A program made the translations under genes and the position numbers. From Rhynchosporium graminicola (Eukaryota > Ascomycota > Leotiomycetes > Helotiales > Ploettnerulaceae), in NCBI GenBank assembly GCA_900074885.1, contig FJUW01000007.1, forward strand, positions 734,704-798,703: a stretch of 64,000 nucleotides of DNA. The letters run 5' to 3'. Below the pieces are notes generated by a model. It saw nothing but the letters and a program-made list of their open reading frames with translations. It searched no databases and was not told the DNA's origin. Below are positions 46,191 through 58,601 of the stretch, piece by piece; within the stretch, counting starts at the first letter, position 1; every line of letters starts with the position of its first letter.

Positions 46191-48006
46191 CTAGATAAGA
46201 ACATATAACGAACAGATCATACTCAAACCCAAAATCATCGAGCACCAAAAACACACATTATTCAGCACCTGCTTCCCCTTGATCCATTTAGTGCGTTGCA
46301 GCATCACGATGGGCAGTTGGCTCATCTGAGCGATGAAGCCGTAACCTCGGATTTTCTTCGTGATGCAGGCGAGTACGATCTCGTGTCCGACGGCGCTGAT
46401 CAGGAACGTTATTAGGGTAGCAAGAGGTCGTCCGATATGTGGTCGGGAAGCGCTGTAGACGTGTCGCCGGAAGAAGTGGTGCACAGGGATGTTCCATTCG
46501 CGAGAGAATTCGAGCCAGTCGGTGCTGTTCCACCAATCGGAGTAGAAGTGGCGGTCTGCGAAACCTAAGAGTGGGTTAATCGCTGTAGGACAAGGAGAGA
46601 TTCTGGGGTTGATTAGTGGCTTACAGGTTATTTCGGCGCAAGCTCCGAGAACGTATTCGAAGATGACGAGGAAAACTAGTAGGAAAGTGATCATGAAAGG
46701 GAATAGAAGCAAAGAGATGGTCTCTGCGAGGATGAGCGCCGTTTCTGAGAAGGAGCTGACGGTTTCCAGGCGGAGAGCTGATTCCGTCAAAACGGGAAGG
46801 ATAAATTCTTCAGATGTGATTGTGAGCAAGAAGATCACACCGAAGACTGCGAAAACCTTATATCCGAGCTGTGACCAGACAATGCCATCTGTTCGAGGAT
46901 ACTCTAATTCATAGCAGAGTGTGGGACAGCAGATATAGTCGACATAATTTCCCCAGGTCAGATTTTTCGGGTATGTAACTGAACCCATTGGAGATGTGAG
47001 CTCGATGGCCAGATCCTCTCGTAAACGAGCTAGCTCAGTTTTCTCGTCGGCGTCTTTCTGTAGTCTTTCTTCAGACGTTGGTGTATGCCCAGAGCCTGGG
47101 TATTGATATGCCGGTGCCTTGGAGGCTGTAGAGGGCTCATCGAGAGCCTGTAGGCGCCTCTCTGTTTCGCTCAAGTGACCATTATAGAAAGAGTATGAAT
47201 GCATTTTCATGAGAAGTACAAACGTATGCAAAATCAAAAATACTTGAGCTGTCCATGTCCACTGGCGAAGGAACGGGATTCTGGTGATTTATCAGCGAAC
47301 GTCCGGTCCATTGTTAGGGGAACGTACGCAACCCAGACAGAGAACCAGAGAACTTGGTAAAGACTTTGTATGGCGATTCCACCTCGCGCCCATCGTAGAC
47401 CGGATGTCTTCCCAGGTTTATTCCTGAATAGTTTGTGGAGTGGCAAGCTGATCGACGTAGTCAGAACCATCAGTCCGTCTGCCAAAGCCAGTTCCCAAAC
47501 TTTGACTGTGAATAACCCCCATATCTGGACTCTCATAGGAGATCCAGTGTCTTTAATGTTTCTTAACATCGTTGTCGTGGCCATGATGGTGAGTGCAATC
47601 CAGAAGAGAATATAGAAGCCTTGGAAGTCTCGATAGTCGCTATTGCGATCAAAATGTGACACTCTTGAAGCATATTCGATGGTAGGAAATAGTCTGCGCC
47701 GCTGCTGGGCTCTGACTTGCTTCCGTGCAGAGGAAATCGACTGGACAGATGGAGGCGCATCTGCTGGTACGGGTGTAGAGCGTCCACTAGAGAGTTCAGA
47801 ACAATCCATGTCATTGGGGAGTTTGTATACCTCGTCTGACAAGAGACACTTTCATTTTGCGAGCCATCTTTCGTTCTGGGAATCGTAATACCCTCTGCAC
47901 TTTGAGTTCTCAGAACTGCCGGATTACCTGGTTTCATGGCCCGTGGGCGCAGTATGTGATCATGATGCCCATTTCCATTGGGGATAACATCCGCGGAGGT
48001 TGACAT
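46191..48006 (-). CDS. ARE2: sterol O-acyltransferase (MBOAT family)
   Basis: On the minus strand four exons (48006-47892, 47835-47328, 47280-46625, 46564-46191) encode 550 residues. The enzyme esterifies ergosterol with fatty acids in the endoplasmic reticulum for storage in lipid droplets. Signature segments are WTAQVFLILHTFVLLMKMHS, the FYSDWWN motif (433-439) and the MBOAT histidine His487 (ISAVGHEIVL). Multiple transmembrane segments are evident and the N-terminal 150 residues are disordered. Intron 3 (46565-46624) is 60 nt, in frame and stop-free, so an unspliced message would insert 20 residues directly before FADRHFYSDWWN. Intron 1 is less sure: donors at 47891 or about 36 bases further upstream give the same phase. 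ARE1 and ARE2 cannot be told apart from sequence alone. Confidence 0.92.
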
Positions 48007-49031
48007 CTTGCAATGACTTTTAAGAAAGTACACAGATTATAAGGTTACGTCGTGATCTACCGCGATAGTATATTGTAGTGTCGAGTTCTGCTGCCCGAAG
48101 AGGAACATACGATTTGTTGCGATGCTTTGGAAATGAGGACTCCTGTTTGGCGGCAAGAGAATGAGAGGTTGGACCTTTGTGAGCTCTTGTTGTTTCATGG
48201 CCAAACTTTATATTTAGTTCGGTATTAAATCTGTAAAAAGAGGCAAATCTGTAAGGAGAGGCCAACGGAAGGGGAAACAAAGAAAAAGAAAGACGTTTGA
48301 AGGATGCCAATTATTTTTTCCGTGAGATGCAATCAGCGAGATATAATCATCCTAGATTCGGTCGGTCTGGTGATGCTGTGTTGTGTTTTGATACTTGATA
48401 CTTGAATCTTGTATCTTGATACCGACTACCTAAGGAACGCAAGGCTGTCGCCTGTCTTCCAAGGTGGCACGGCCTTTCAAGCCACAGCCATCACCGGCGA
48501 CTTTAATTGGTTGTAGCCAAGCTTGGCCAAGTCGGGCAGGATGGACGTGAAATTGAAGTCACAGCTCCGGAGAAGAAACTATATTTGGTTGCGGTGAGTC
48601 CGGGCATTGGCATTGTTGGCATTATTGGCATAGGCATTTAAATTTAAAGTAAGAATTTGAATTGTGAAGTTTGCCAGTCAGTGAGGTAGCTAGGGAGCTA
48701 GGTAGGCAGGTACCTTGTCCAGCTTGTGTGGAATACAAGATGTTGTTGTAGCCCTTGGTGACATTTCAATATGGGACATCGAATTGATGACTAATCAAGA
48801 CCGTGCTAACTGGATTGGAAGGCACCCGCCTTGGCCAGATGTTTGTTTGATCGACGGCTAGCCATGTCAAGGAATATATCAGAACGCCATATTCAATGAA
48901 CGGACTGACTCAACATAACAACACTACCTAACAACCCGGGTTTCTCCTGACTTCAGGGCAACCCATACTTCGATTGCTTGGCCTGGTAGAAGCCCGACTA
49001 TCAGCCCCATTGCGGGCCTCAGACCGCCATT
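48007..49031. other. intergenic, divergent promoters
   Basis: This kilobase separates the divergent sterol acyltransferase and AP-1 gamma genes. It contains short simple repeats, including TGATACTTGATACTTGAATC near 48390-48422 and GGCATT units near 48603-48640. No gene is supported. Confidence 0.55.
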
Positions 49032-51720
49032 ATGAGCTCCTGTATGAATTGTAGTACCCCTCTACGAAATGCAAGACTAACTGACTGCGCACAGTGAAGC
49101 AATTCATCCGCAATGTGCGAGCCTCCAAGACCATTGCAGACGAGCGCGCAGTCGTCCAGAAAGAGAGTGCGGCAATCCGAGCAAGCTTTAGGGAAGAAAG
49201 TGGAGATTCCAATGTCAGGTAGGAGAAAAGCTGCCGCCGATGTACAAGCAGCTGCTGATGATTGCAGACGGAACAATGTAGCTAAGCTGCTGTACCTCTT
49301 CACACTCGGCGAGAGGACGCATTTCGGCCAGATAGAGTGTCTTAAACTGTTGGCTTCTCCGCGATTCGCAGACAAACGCTTGGGGTACTTGGGCACCATG
49401 TTGTTATTGGATGAGAACCAAGAAGTTCTCACGCTGGTCACCAACTCTCTCAAGAAGTTAGTAGTGTCCCTTCAAGCACCGAGGATAGTGCTGACCTCTG
49501 ATCAGTGACCTGAACCACTCTAATCAATACATCGTCGGGCTTGCCCTCTGTACCCTCGGAAACATTGCTTCAGTGGAGATGTCTAGAGACTTATTCCCCG
49601 AAATCGAAACCCTTCTTTCAACTGCCAATCCATACATTCGAAGGAAAGCTGCACTTTGCGCCATGAGGGTATGTAAAAAAGTCCCGGATCTCCAAGAACA
49701 TTTTCTAGAAAAGGCAGCAACCCTCCTCTCCGATCGGAACCACGGTGTTCTGCTATGTGGTTTGACTCTGGTCACAAGTCTTTGCGAAGCAGACGAGAAT
49801 GAAGGCGGGGAGGAAGGTATTGTTGAGAAATTCAGACCCTTGGTTGGAGCTTTGGTCCGGACCCTGAAAGCGCTTTCCAGCTCTGGATATGCTCCGGAAC
49901 ATGATGTCACTGGCATTACAGACCCTTTCCTTCAGGTTAGAATCTTGCAACTGCTGCGAGTTCTAGGACGTGGAGACCCACAAACGAGCGAGCAGATCAA
50001 CGATATATTGGCGCAGGTTGCGACCAATACCGACTCATCAAAGAATGTCGGAAACTCAATTCTGTATGAAGCAGTTCTCACCATTCTAGACATCGAGGCA
50101 GATTCTGGGCTCAGAGTCCTCGGGGTGAACATACTGGGAAAATTTCTCTCAAACCGGGATAACAATATCCGATATGTTGCCCTAAACACTCTGATCAAAG
50201 TCGTGGCAGTTGAACCAAACGCAGTCCAAAGACATCGAAATACTATCCTCGAATGTCTGCGTGACCCCGATATCAGTATCAGGAGGCGAGCATTGGACTT
50301 GAGCTTTACGTTGATCAACGAAGGCAATGTTCGACTATTGATCCGAGAGCTCCTTGCTTTCTTGGAAGTTGCCGATAACGAGTTCAAGCCAATTATGACG
50401 AGTCAGATTGGCATTGCCGCAGATAGATTCTCTCCCAACAAGCGCTGGCACGTGGACACGATGTTGAGAGTTCTGTCCCTCGCAGGAAACTACGTGAAGG
50501 AGCAGATATTATCTTCTTTCATCAGACTCATCGCCACGACTCCAGAACTGCAAACCTATGCCGTGCAGAAGCTGTACACAGGTTTGAAGAAGGATATCAC
50601 TCAGGAGAGCTTGACACTAGCTGGTGCATGGTGTATAGGAGAATTTGGGGACGCGCTCTTACGAGGTGGGCAATATGAAGAGGAAGAATTGGTGCAAGAA
50701 ATCAAACAAAATGAGGTCGTGGATTTGTTCTCAACAATCTTGAATAGCAGCTATGCCACGCAAATCGCCACGGAATACATTATCACATCTCTGATGAAAC
50801 TAACAACTCGCTTTACGGACCCTGCACAGATAGACAGAATTAGGCGGATTCTGCAAGGTAATTCTGCAAGTTTGGATGTTGAAATACAACAAAGAGCGGT
50901 GGAGTACGGCAATCTGTTTGGGCATGATGCTATTAGGAAAGGTGTTTTGGAGAAGATGCCCCCTCCTCAGATCAAGGAAGAATCTAGAGTACTGGGCGAG
51001 GCTACGAAGAAATCGAGCAAATCTACCAACAGAAAGTCCAAAGTTGTCAAGCCTGCCGAGCAAGATCTGCTATTTGATCTCATGGGTGATGGTAGCATGC
51101 CTGCAACGGATTCAGGCGCAAATGGTTCTCAGAACAACACCGATCTCTTAGCCGATATTCTTGGCGGGAGCTCACCACCAGCCAACTCCGCACCGCATCA
51201 ATCGAATATGAGCTCCATCATGGACCTCTTCGACGGTTCTGGCCCATCAAATCCCCCAGCTGCGGTAGCTTCGACATCTAGCGATTTGTTTTCCGGCATG
51301 GCATCGCCGCCACCTCAAGCAGCACCCGCAAGCGTCCCTACCCACCCGTGCTACGATAAGAACGATCTGAATATCAGACTACAACTACAACGCAATTCCG
51401 AGGGAACTATTCAGGTGATGGCGCGTTTCAAAAACATTTCCATGTACCAATCAGTCTCAAACGTTGCCCTACAAGCCGCAGTACCCAAGACACAAAAGTT
51501 GCAATTGAATGCGATGTCGAACGCTGAATTGGGTCCAGGATCAGAAGCTACACAGACCATGAGGATCACCGGTAGCAAAGGAGTGAGTGAATCCTGAGAT
51601 TTTTTCGACCCACATGCTAATTGCTTCCAGCCTCCACTTCGTTTGCGACTGAAGATTGCATACTTGCACCCATCTTCCGGGTCCATAACTGATCAGGTGG
51701 ACTGGTCAGAGCCTAGTTGA
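49032..51720 (+). CDS. APL4: AP-1 clathrin adaptor complex, gamma subunit
   Basis: Five exons (49032-49041, 49095-49218, 49268-49456, 49506-51582, 51631-51720) encode 829 residues. The first exon is only 10 nt, giving MSS plus one base, and joins to [19 protein letters not shown], the standard start of the family. The trunk includes [39 protein letters not shown] and [19 protein letters not shown], diagnostic of gamma-adaptin. A hinge at about residues 590-700 is rich in Ser, Pro and Lys and carries [18 protein letters not shown] and SIMDLFDGS, which look like clathrin-box or acidic-leucine motifs. The gamma-ear domain (about 705-829) ends [11 protein letters not shown]. The protein acts at the trans-Golgi and endosomes in clathrin-coated vesicle formation. 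Confidence 0.96.
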
Positions 51721-52195
51721 TGACATGAAATTTTTCAAAAGTAGCGCAGCTTTTACTAGACGAAAGAATTCCAGAACATAATTCTGCGCGTGCGTGCTCA
51801 CTCGCTAAACCTCGCTTCCGTGTTGTCCTAATTACTGGTAAGCTAGCCGTATTGATACTAACTCATAGCTCTAGATGCCATTACTGCCGGTAGTCAATCA
51901 ATTAGGTACTTCGGTAATGAACCTGACAGGCGAATCCTCTGTCATGATGTGCTCGCTTTATGGCAGAGAGTGAGATATCTCGTAGGTCCTAGAGGGTTAC
52001 TATAGTAGTTGGCGTCCTACTAGTTTCTGTATCTTCACACAAGAACTTATAAATTCCATGCCTATTTTTTCTTTCTAAAAACATCACAGCGTTTAAATTT
52101 TTGCATTCTCATTCCTTGCAGTACAACGCCCTCGAATTATCTGGCAGCAGCAAATTCCCCAGTTTGTTTGTTATAACCAGATTCGCGGCTTCAAG
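51721..52195. other. intergenic, no feature seen
   Basis: This is the 3' flank of the adaptor gene and the promoter of the secreted-protein gene. Nothing else is supported. Confidence 0.55.
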
Positions 52196-54871
52196 ATGCG
52201 TTGCTCAACGACCGCCACCACGGCGGCGCTCATCCTAATTGTCTGTGCAAAACCTTCTGCTTCTGAGTCCGAAGTCTCAAATGGTGGCTTCTCCTCTAAC
52301 ACAACGATCGTCGATCACCGAGTCATGGTATCAAACAGCACTTCCCATCCACATGCGAACGACACTGGCATGTTCTGCAAGCGCGATGACCCAGTTTGCA
52401 CCTACATAACCCAGACCCCGGCGGTAATCGTCCCTGGCAACTGGACCAACAATCCCGAGCTCGAGATCTCAGATCTTGACTACTTCAAATTCGATGAGGA
52501 GAACATCAAAGCCTCTCAAGCCAATGATTTCTACGCTGCCTGGACACAATCATTCCAGAACGAACCCGAATGGACTGAGCTTGGAGAGTGGAGGCTCTTC
52601 GCCAAGCATTTCGCCCAGACGTACAACTTCGAGTGCGATCTTACATTCGGATCGTGCATCAATTATCCTTCTTTGGGTGATTTACAGAGAATGTGGGCTG
52701 GCTCTGAGCATCGTGCGCTCGTACGCCGTATCTTCTTTACCTTTCATAGGTTCACCATTGCTCATAATTATGTCAATGCTATCGAAGTAAGTTTCTTTCC
52801 ATCTATCTGTTCTTTTAGTCCTTCATTCTGCTTGCATCTGTCCGTTCATATTGGATGTTCTTGGTGTACCTCAGCGACTGTCCACGCTCGTCTTTTGTAT
52901 ATCATTATTCTACATTCGAATCATGACTCCATGATCGATGAAAGCGTCTCCATGCTAGACATGATGCCGAAATTCAGAAATCGCTGATACAGAAGCTCTG
53001 TTGTCCGTGGTCACGTCGGAAATTTTCACGGTGCTGATAATGAATTAAAGGAAGCAAACGATCGTGCACACGCCTATCTCATTGGTATAGTCCCCGAGAT
53101 CATTTCAACTTTCACCCTACAGGCCGATGCGGCAAAGACGTTGAAATGCGAGCATATTCATACTGTGATCGACACTGCAGTCAATATCGGCTTCCAGATG
53201 CTACAAGTCACTCTTGTTGGATTTATCACGCCTGAGCTTGCGCAGATTGGACCTCTACTTGGGGAGGATAAGGAGAAATTGAAGGCACTGACAGAGCAAT
53301 ATGAATCGGCTACAGGAGAAGCGAAACAAAATCTCAATAAACAAATCAAGAATTTGGAAGCGACAGGGCCGAGAGGGAAGTTGAGGTGGCTGAATACCCC
53401 GGTCCCGGAAAACAGTCGGTCGACTAAGATGCTGGGAGATGCGAAAGGTTCGGAAATCCAATGGTGGACTATACCCCTTTTTAGTTGGGGTGGATGGGCG
53501 GACAACACGCTCAAAGGTATCAAAAAGAACCACCAGTCGAAAAATCAATTCATTGGTCCGGGTATCTCACACGGAGCAGTCTGTTCTGAGTTCGAGGGAG
53601 ACTTTGTTGACAATAGTCCTGCCAACAGGGACAAGTTGGCCGCCAGGCTCAGTAGTATCTTTGAATCCACCCGAAAACAAAGGCAATTCATGTTCAAGAC
53701 TATCTATACAGGCTACATCGCAGAACCTGGACAGCCGTCTGGCACAGCTATGTGGTTGAAATCGCGCGATTGGACTGGACCAGGCTCCGTCTTGGATGAC
53801 ATGAGGGATATCTCAGGATTGGAAGAGTGAGTACCAGCATCTCAAACTATGAGGTAGTTGGCTGACAAATATTCAGAGAGGTCAAGGCTGCCCTGGTGAA
53901 GAGCTTGATTACAGATGTTCTCACTGCGGACTTCAATTATATCAAATGCGGATACAAGGATGATGCAGCAGCTCACTGCAAGAAGGCAGAAACCGCTACG
54001 AAGGGAAAAGATCTATCAGTCTTCTGTCCACATGCCGACACAGATCCGCAATTCATGTGTGATTCTAGAAGATGGTACTTCTCCGACGCCCGCGCCCATG
54101 ATATTCCCATGGTAGCAGCCAAAAAATTCGAGTATTTCGCAAACGGCAAATTCAATCTCACTCGCCAAGGGTTCCTCGAGGAGTCATTTCGTAACTACGA
54201 GTTGTACACTTATAGCAATCCCGATGACTTTGGCGCCTGGCCCTATGGGAATTCAACAGGCGAGAGTATCGGGTTCAATCTTCCTGTCTGTGTGACCGAC
54301 AAGCCGAGATTCTTCGAAAAGAAGGGCTTTCCTTCTATCTGTGGAGACTGGAAGGCGAGCGAGACAGTAAGCTTCTTGGAAGCCATGAACGCTGGCAACG
54401 AATCCTCGATCTTCAGGTACAGACATAATAAGTTGCCGATGCGTCTTCACACCGACATAATTCCTGCGGTTAGACATCCGTCCCATTCTACATCTCAGTC
54501 TACTGACGTTCTCTCCATAGGCTCTTGATGACTTCCAGCCTGTCACTCGCTTCCTAGGACTGTGCGCTAACAGCCTCCGCTTTCCGCAACACAAGGAGAA
54601 CAATGGCGTAGCTCCCAATTGGCTCAAAATCCAGCTCAGCCGCGACATAGACTGTGAGCTCGTTGAGAACGGAACCAAGGACATGACAAGTGAAGAAGAG
54701 GCAAATCGCTGGTTCTGTACTAATGCCGGCGGTCACACTATCTTCCAGAGGGAGAAGTTGAGGGTAGAGACGCACTTTACCAAGTGGGTTCCAAACCATT
54801 CCACTAAGTGCAAGAGTTGGTTGAAGAGCAATGGTGTGGTTGCGAGTGATAAGGTGAGACCTGGGACTTGA
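52196..54871 (+). CDS. large secreted protein of unknown family
   Basis: Four exons (52196-52786, 53051-53826, 53877-54468, 54521-54871) encode 769 residues. A signal peptide spans about residues 1-22 (MRCSTTATTAALILIVCAKPSAS). Several potential N-glycosylation sites and spaced cysteines follow, fitting the extracellular space. A coiled-coil-like Glu/Lys-rich segment lies near EQYESATGEAKQNLNKQIKN. Introns 2 (50 nt, GCTGAC branch) and 3 (52 nt, TACTGAC branch) are convincing. Intron 1 is 264 nt, long for this window, so a small extra exon may be hidden there. The last exon may be shorter: AAG|GTGAGA at 54853/54854 is a strong donor, and an alternative exon 54931-55074 adds 47 residues with a hydrophobic tail (811 total). 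I do not recognise any catalytic motif. Confidence 0.72.
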
Positions 54872-56331
54872 TTGTCGGGCCACCTTCTGTTGCGCGCTCG
54901 CTTAAGGCTGGGCTACTTCTGCATGGATAGATTTTGGTGTTCAAATCGGTTGATCGGTTTGGGATCTTGGTGCTATCTATATTTTCTTCTTTTCCTTTGG
55001 GCTTGGATCTCGAAGTTGGAGGTGGCGTGGCGCTCTGGTATGTTTTGACATGGGTCACAGTGCCGTACTGCTAGACTGTCTGGATATAGAACGCGGTCTT
55101 ACATTTGTGTCGTTCTTTTCGACTTTGGGTTTCTTTTTCTGTCACAAACAAGGCTCTTGGTGCTAAAAGATGAGTAACTTTGACTTTTTCCCTTCTTTTC
55201 GTTCGCATCTAGGTAAAGAAGAAACTTCAAGATATGTAAATCAGCTCGATTCTCAATGTTTGATCATTCTACATCATTTATCGCTACGCAGACCCCTTTA
55301 TGCGTCAATGTTGTACAAGAGATTGCGAGAGCATGAGACTGGATGGCTACTTTCCTTACCTTACACAACGTGCTCGCCTAGACATGCAGCCCGGAAAGCA
55401 CACACTTGGCCACCGAAACTATCAGGACCAAGCCACGATTAACACACTTCGGCTTCAAGATGAATTTCCTGCTAGGTTGGGCAGCATCCGGCGAAGTAGA
55501 TCGGGAGACTCGCAATGAACTCATCTCTCAAGACAAAATTATCTTATTCTAACATAGTCACCTGGTAGTTGTATGACTTTATCCACTACTCAGGCGATGT
55601 CCTATAATATTTCTGCGACTTTCACATCGAGCCGCTACTCTTTGCTCACACTTGTATAATCTATTCTCCAAGCAAAGGAGTCGCTCCGCCGGTCAAGAAT
55701 TGAATAAGCATTGCTGGCGCAAGGACGCTCTCATTTGCTCTATATCCTCCCAAGACGATCCAGTGATCCAACAATGACCCAAACCATGGCCTTACAGTAC
55801 CTCGACAAGCCAGGTAGCCAAAAATTGCTTAGAAGGGATGTTTCCCAAGCCTTGATATGATCAGAATCAATGACCCTATTGGGAGGGATGATAATAGAAA
55901 AAACTTCTTTTATTCTTAGACCAATGCTGTAAGCCGTAAGCCGCTGTCATTCAGAGCTACGTTCCACCACGAAAAGCACGATCTGATGCATGGCAACGAT
56001 TATTGTTGGTTACTTGTAGGTCACAAAGATTTGACAGCTTCGGGTACACGCGTCCTGTCCAAAGAATTCCTGCGTTGTATCAGAAGTACACATTTCATAA
56101 TGCAAAAGCTGCCAAAATAGGCAAGTATTACTATTACTACTGCAGATATAGTCCCCAGTAAATGGGCCTATGACCACGCAGTCTACCTTATGGATGCTTC
56201 GAATTGGAAAGAATAAATTTGCGTGAATACAGGCAGAAAATATCAGCCAGAAGTTCACTTTCGAGTAGCGGTTGTGTTTATGACTGTGCAACCCCCAAAT
56301 TATTGCGAGGTTTTTCCCCAACAAAGCAGAC
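54872..56331. other. 1.5-kb intergenic region, possible alternative 3' exon
   Basis: Positions 54931-55074 may be an alternative last exon of the upstream secreted-protein gene. The remainder shows no supported gene or repeat. Confidence 0.5.
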
Positions 56332-58247
56332 ATGGCTCCATTCTCTGCTCTCAAGTTTGCTTACGCATTCACTTTTGTAAATTTGGCTTGGACGACTACT
56401 GCAACTCATTCTGAAGGTGTGAGCTGGTCGATAGGTCAGACAGTACATACTTCAAGTGGGAGCGTTCAAGGACATGCTTCGAAGAACGCGCCTTCCGTCT
56501 CAGAATACCTGGGGATTCCATACGTTAGTTCGATAGCAAGCAATTGCCCAGGCGTAGTCCAAAGTTAACTTGTAAATAGGCAAAGCCCCCGGTTGGAAAC
56601 TTGAGATGGGCAGCCCCCCAAAATCCGAATAGCCCGTCAGCGAATATCAAAGGCAGTGCTTTTGTGAGTTATCAAATCAATTCGATTTCCTTCTTCTAGC
56701 AAAGCTGATGCTCTGCTATTATCTAGGGCTACTCGTGTCCCTCAAATGGAGCAACTTCATTCGCAGCTAAACTTCCCGGCCTTTTCAAGCAAAACCTTAC
56801 TGGATCAGCAATTCAACTATTGGATTCCTTGATTGGGCAAACAGGCGATGCATTCAATGAAGACTGCCTCACACTGAACGTGTGGACCAAGCCGCAGTCT
56901 GGGGAAAAGAAGAAAGCTGTTCTGCTCTGGATCCATGGCGGATCTTTCAATACAGGCACGTCGAACATTCGTGCTTACAATGGATACCACCTAGCAGATA
57001 CGCAGGACATCATCATCGTTTCAATCAAGTAAGCCAGCCTACGAAACGTCGTGAAATAACGACATGCAGCTGACAAAATTGAATAGTTACCGGTTGAATA
57101 TATTTGGATTTCCGGGAGCTCCAGGTATTACCAACAATTTCGGATTACTCGACCAACGCCTTGCAATCGAGTGGACACGAGATAATATACACAGCTTTGG
57201 AGGAGACCCAAAACGTATCACTCTTGCTGGCGAATCTGCAGGAGCTGGCTCCGTTGACTTCTACTCTTTCGCGTGGGCGAAAGACCCGATCGTCAACGGC
57301 CTCATCCTACAGTCAGGAATAGCAAATCCCGCTTCTTCGAACGCATCAGTAGCAAACTGGCTCGTAGCTTCAACACTGCTAGGCTGTAATTCAACATCAG
57401 CCGCAAGCAGCGTACTGGCTTGTATGCGCTCTAAAGACCAAGATCTACTTCTGAAAACCATCACGGCTCTGCCTACCTTCGGACCAGCCGTCGACAATGT
57501 CATAGTATTCTCGGACAATATTGCTCGCGCTCTGGCGGGGAACTTCATTCGGAAACCAATGCTAATAGGCCACAATGATAACGAAATCGGACTCTTCAGA
57601 ATCCTCTTCTTGGCACTAGGTCAGACTCTCTCCGACAGCTCGTGGACTCTGCAGAATCTCTTCCCCTTCAACTGCGGCGCTGCTTTGCGAGCCAAAACGT
57701 CGTCTGCTAAGGTGACGACATGGAGATATCGCTATTTCGGGGACTTTCCTAATCTGGCATTGTCAAAGTCTCCGCCTTCGGGAGCCTGGCATGGTGCTGA
57801 GATCCCGATGGTCTTTGGTACGGATTTGGAGGTGCAGAATGTTACTGGAAGAACAGCTGCTCAGGAACAAATTGGAGCTTACATGCAGGGAGCATGGGCA
57901 GCTTATGTGAAGGATCCAGAAGATGGATTGAAGAGGTTCGTGCTCTTCCCTTAGATTTAGTGCCCCAATTCGTGCTCTGAGACCAAGAGTTTAATGCTGA
58001 AAGTTTTCTTCCTAGATATGGATGGCCAAAATACGACCCAAAGTCCAAGACCCTGATCAGATTAGGTTTCGAGAATCGCACAAGCACGAATCTTGCTTCA
58101 CCTGCTGATTACGATTTCTCGTGTCCGTGGATTTTCACGTTGGGACAGGCGCTGCTAAACTCTGCTTCACCGCAGACAGCTATTGATGTTCTTGCTAGTT
58201 TGACAAGACCAGTTGCTCAGCAGGTTTTGGCTTTATTTGAGGCCTGA
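56332..58247 (+). CDS. secreted type-B carboxylesterase/lipase
   Basis: Five exons (56332-56523, 56580-56663, 56727-57028, 57087-57935, 58016-58247) encode 552 residues; introns are 56-80 nt. Residues 1-25 form a signal peptide. Family landmarks occur in order: EYLGIPYAKPPVGNLRW, EDCLTLNVW, the oxyanion-hole segment LLWIHGGSFNTGT, NYRLNIFGFPG, LLDQRLAIEW and the nucleophile elbow GESAGAG (Ser243). The acid is probably the Glu in GHNDNEIGLF and the base the His in WHGAEIPMVFG. All are present, so the enzyme is probably active on esters outside the cell. There is no sign of a GPI anchor. Substrate cannot be told from sequence; cholinesterase-like and lipase-like members share this fold. Confidence 0.92.
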
Positions 58248-58601
58248 ATGAGCAATGGAGGGAGGTGTGGGAGATGTAGTTTGTATATCGATGGATGTTG
58301 AGAATGGATAGTGTAACATCATAGTTAGAATGATTTTGTGATAAGTGCTTTACTCTGTTGGCCTTTTGAGTTCACGCAGCTTTTTTCCTTTGCCTGCTAA
58401 ATCCAATTTACATTTCGAGCTTTGCAAGTTTCACGAATTTCAAGGCTAGTAGATCGTTAGTTCTTTCGCATCTCTGGTACAGACGGGAGGTCTTTCTTCC
58501 CAGATGGCATACTAGCTTTGTACATGTTTTCCTTGTTTCTACATCTATTCTACATAAGCTGGGACACCTTTCTTGAAAATTGTAACCCGAAACTCATACA
58601 T
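58248..58601. other. intergenic between convergent genes
   Basis: This 354-base stretch holds the 3' ends of the esterase and AIM32-like genes. No other feature is seen. Confidence 0.55.
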
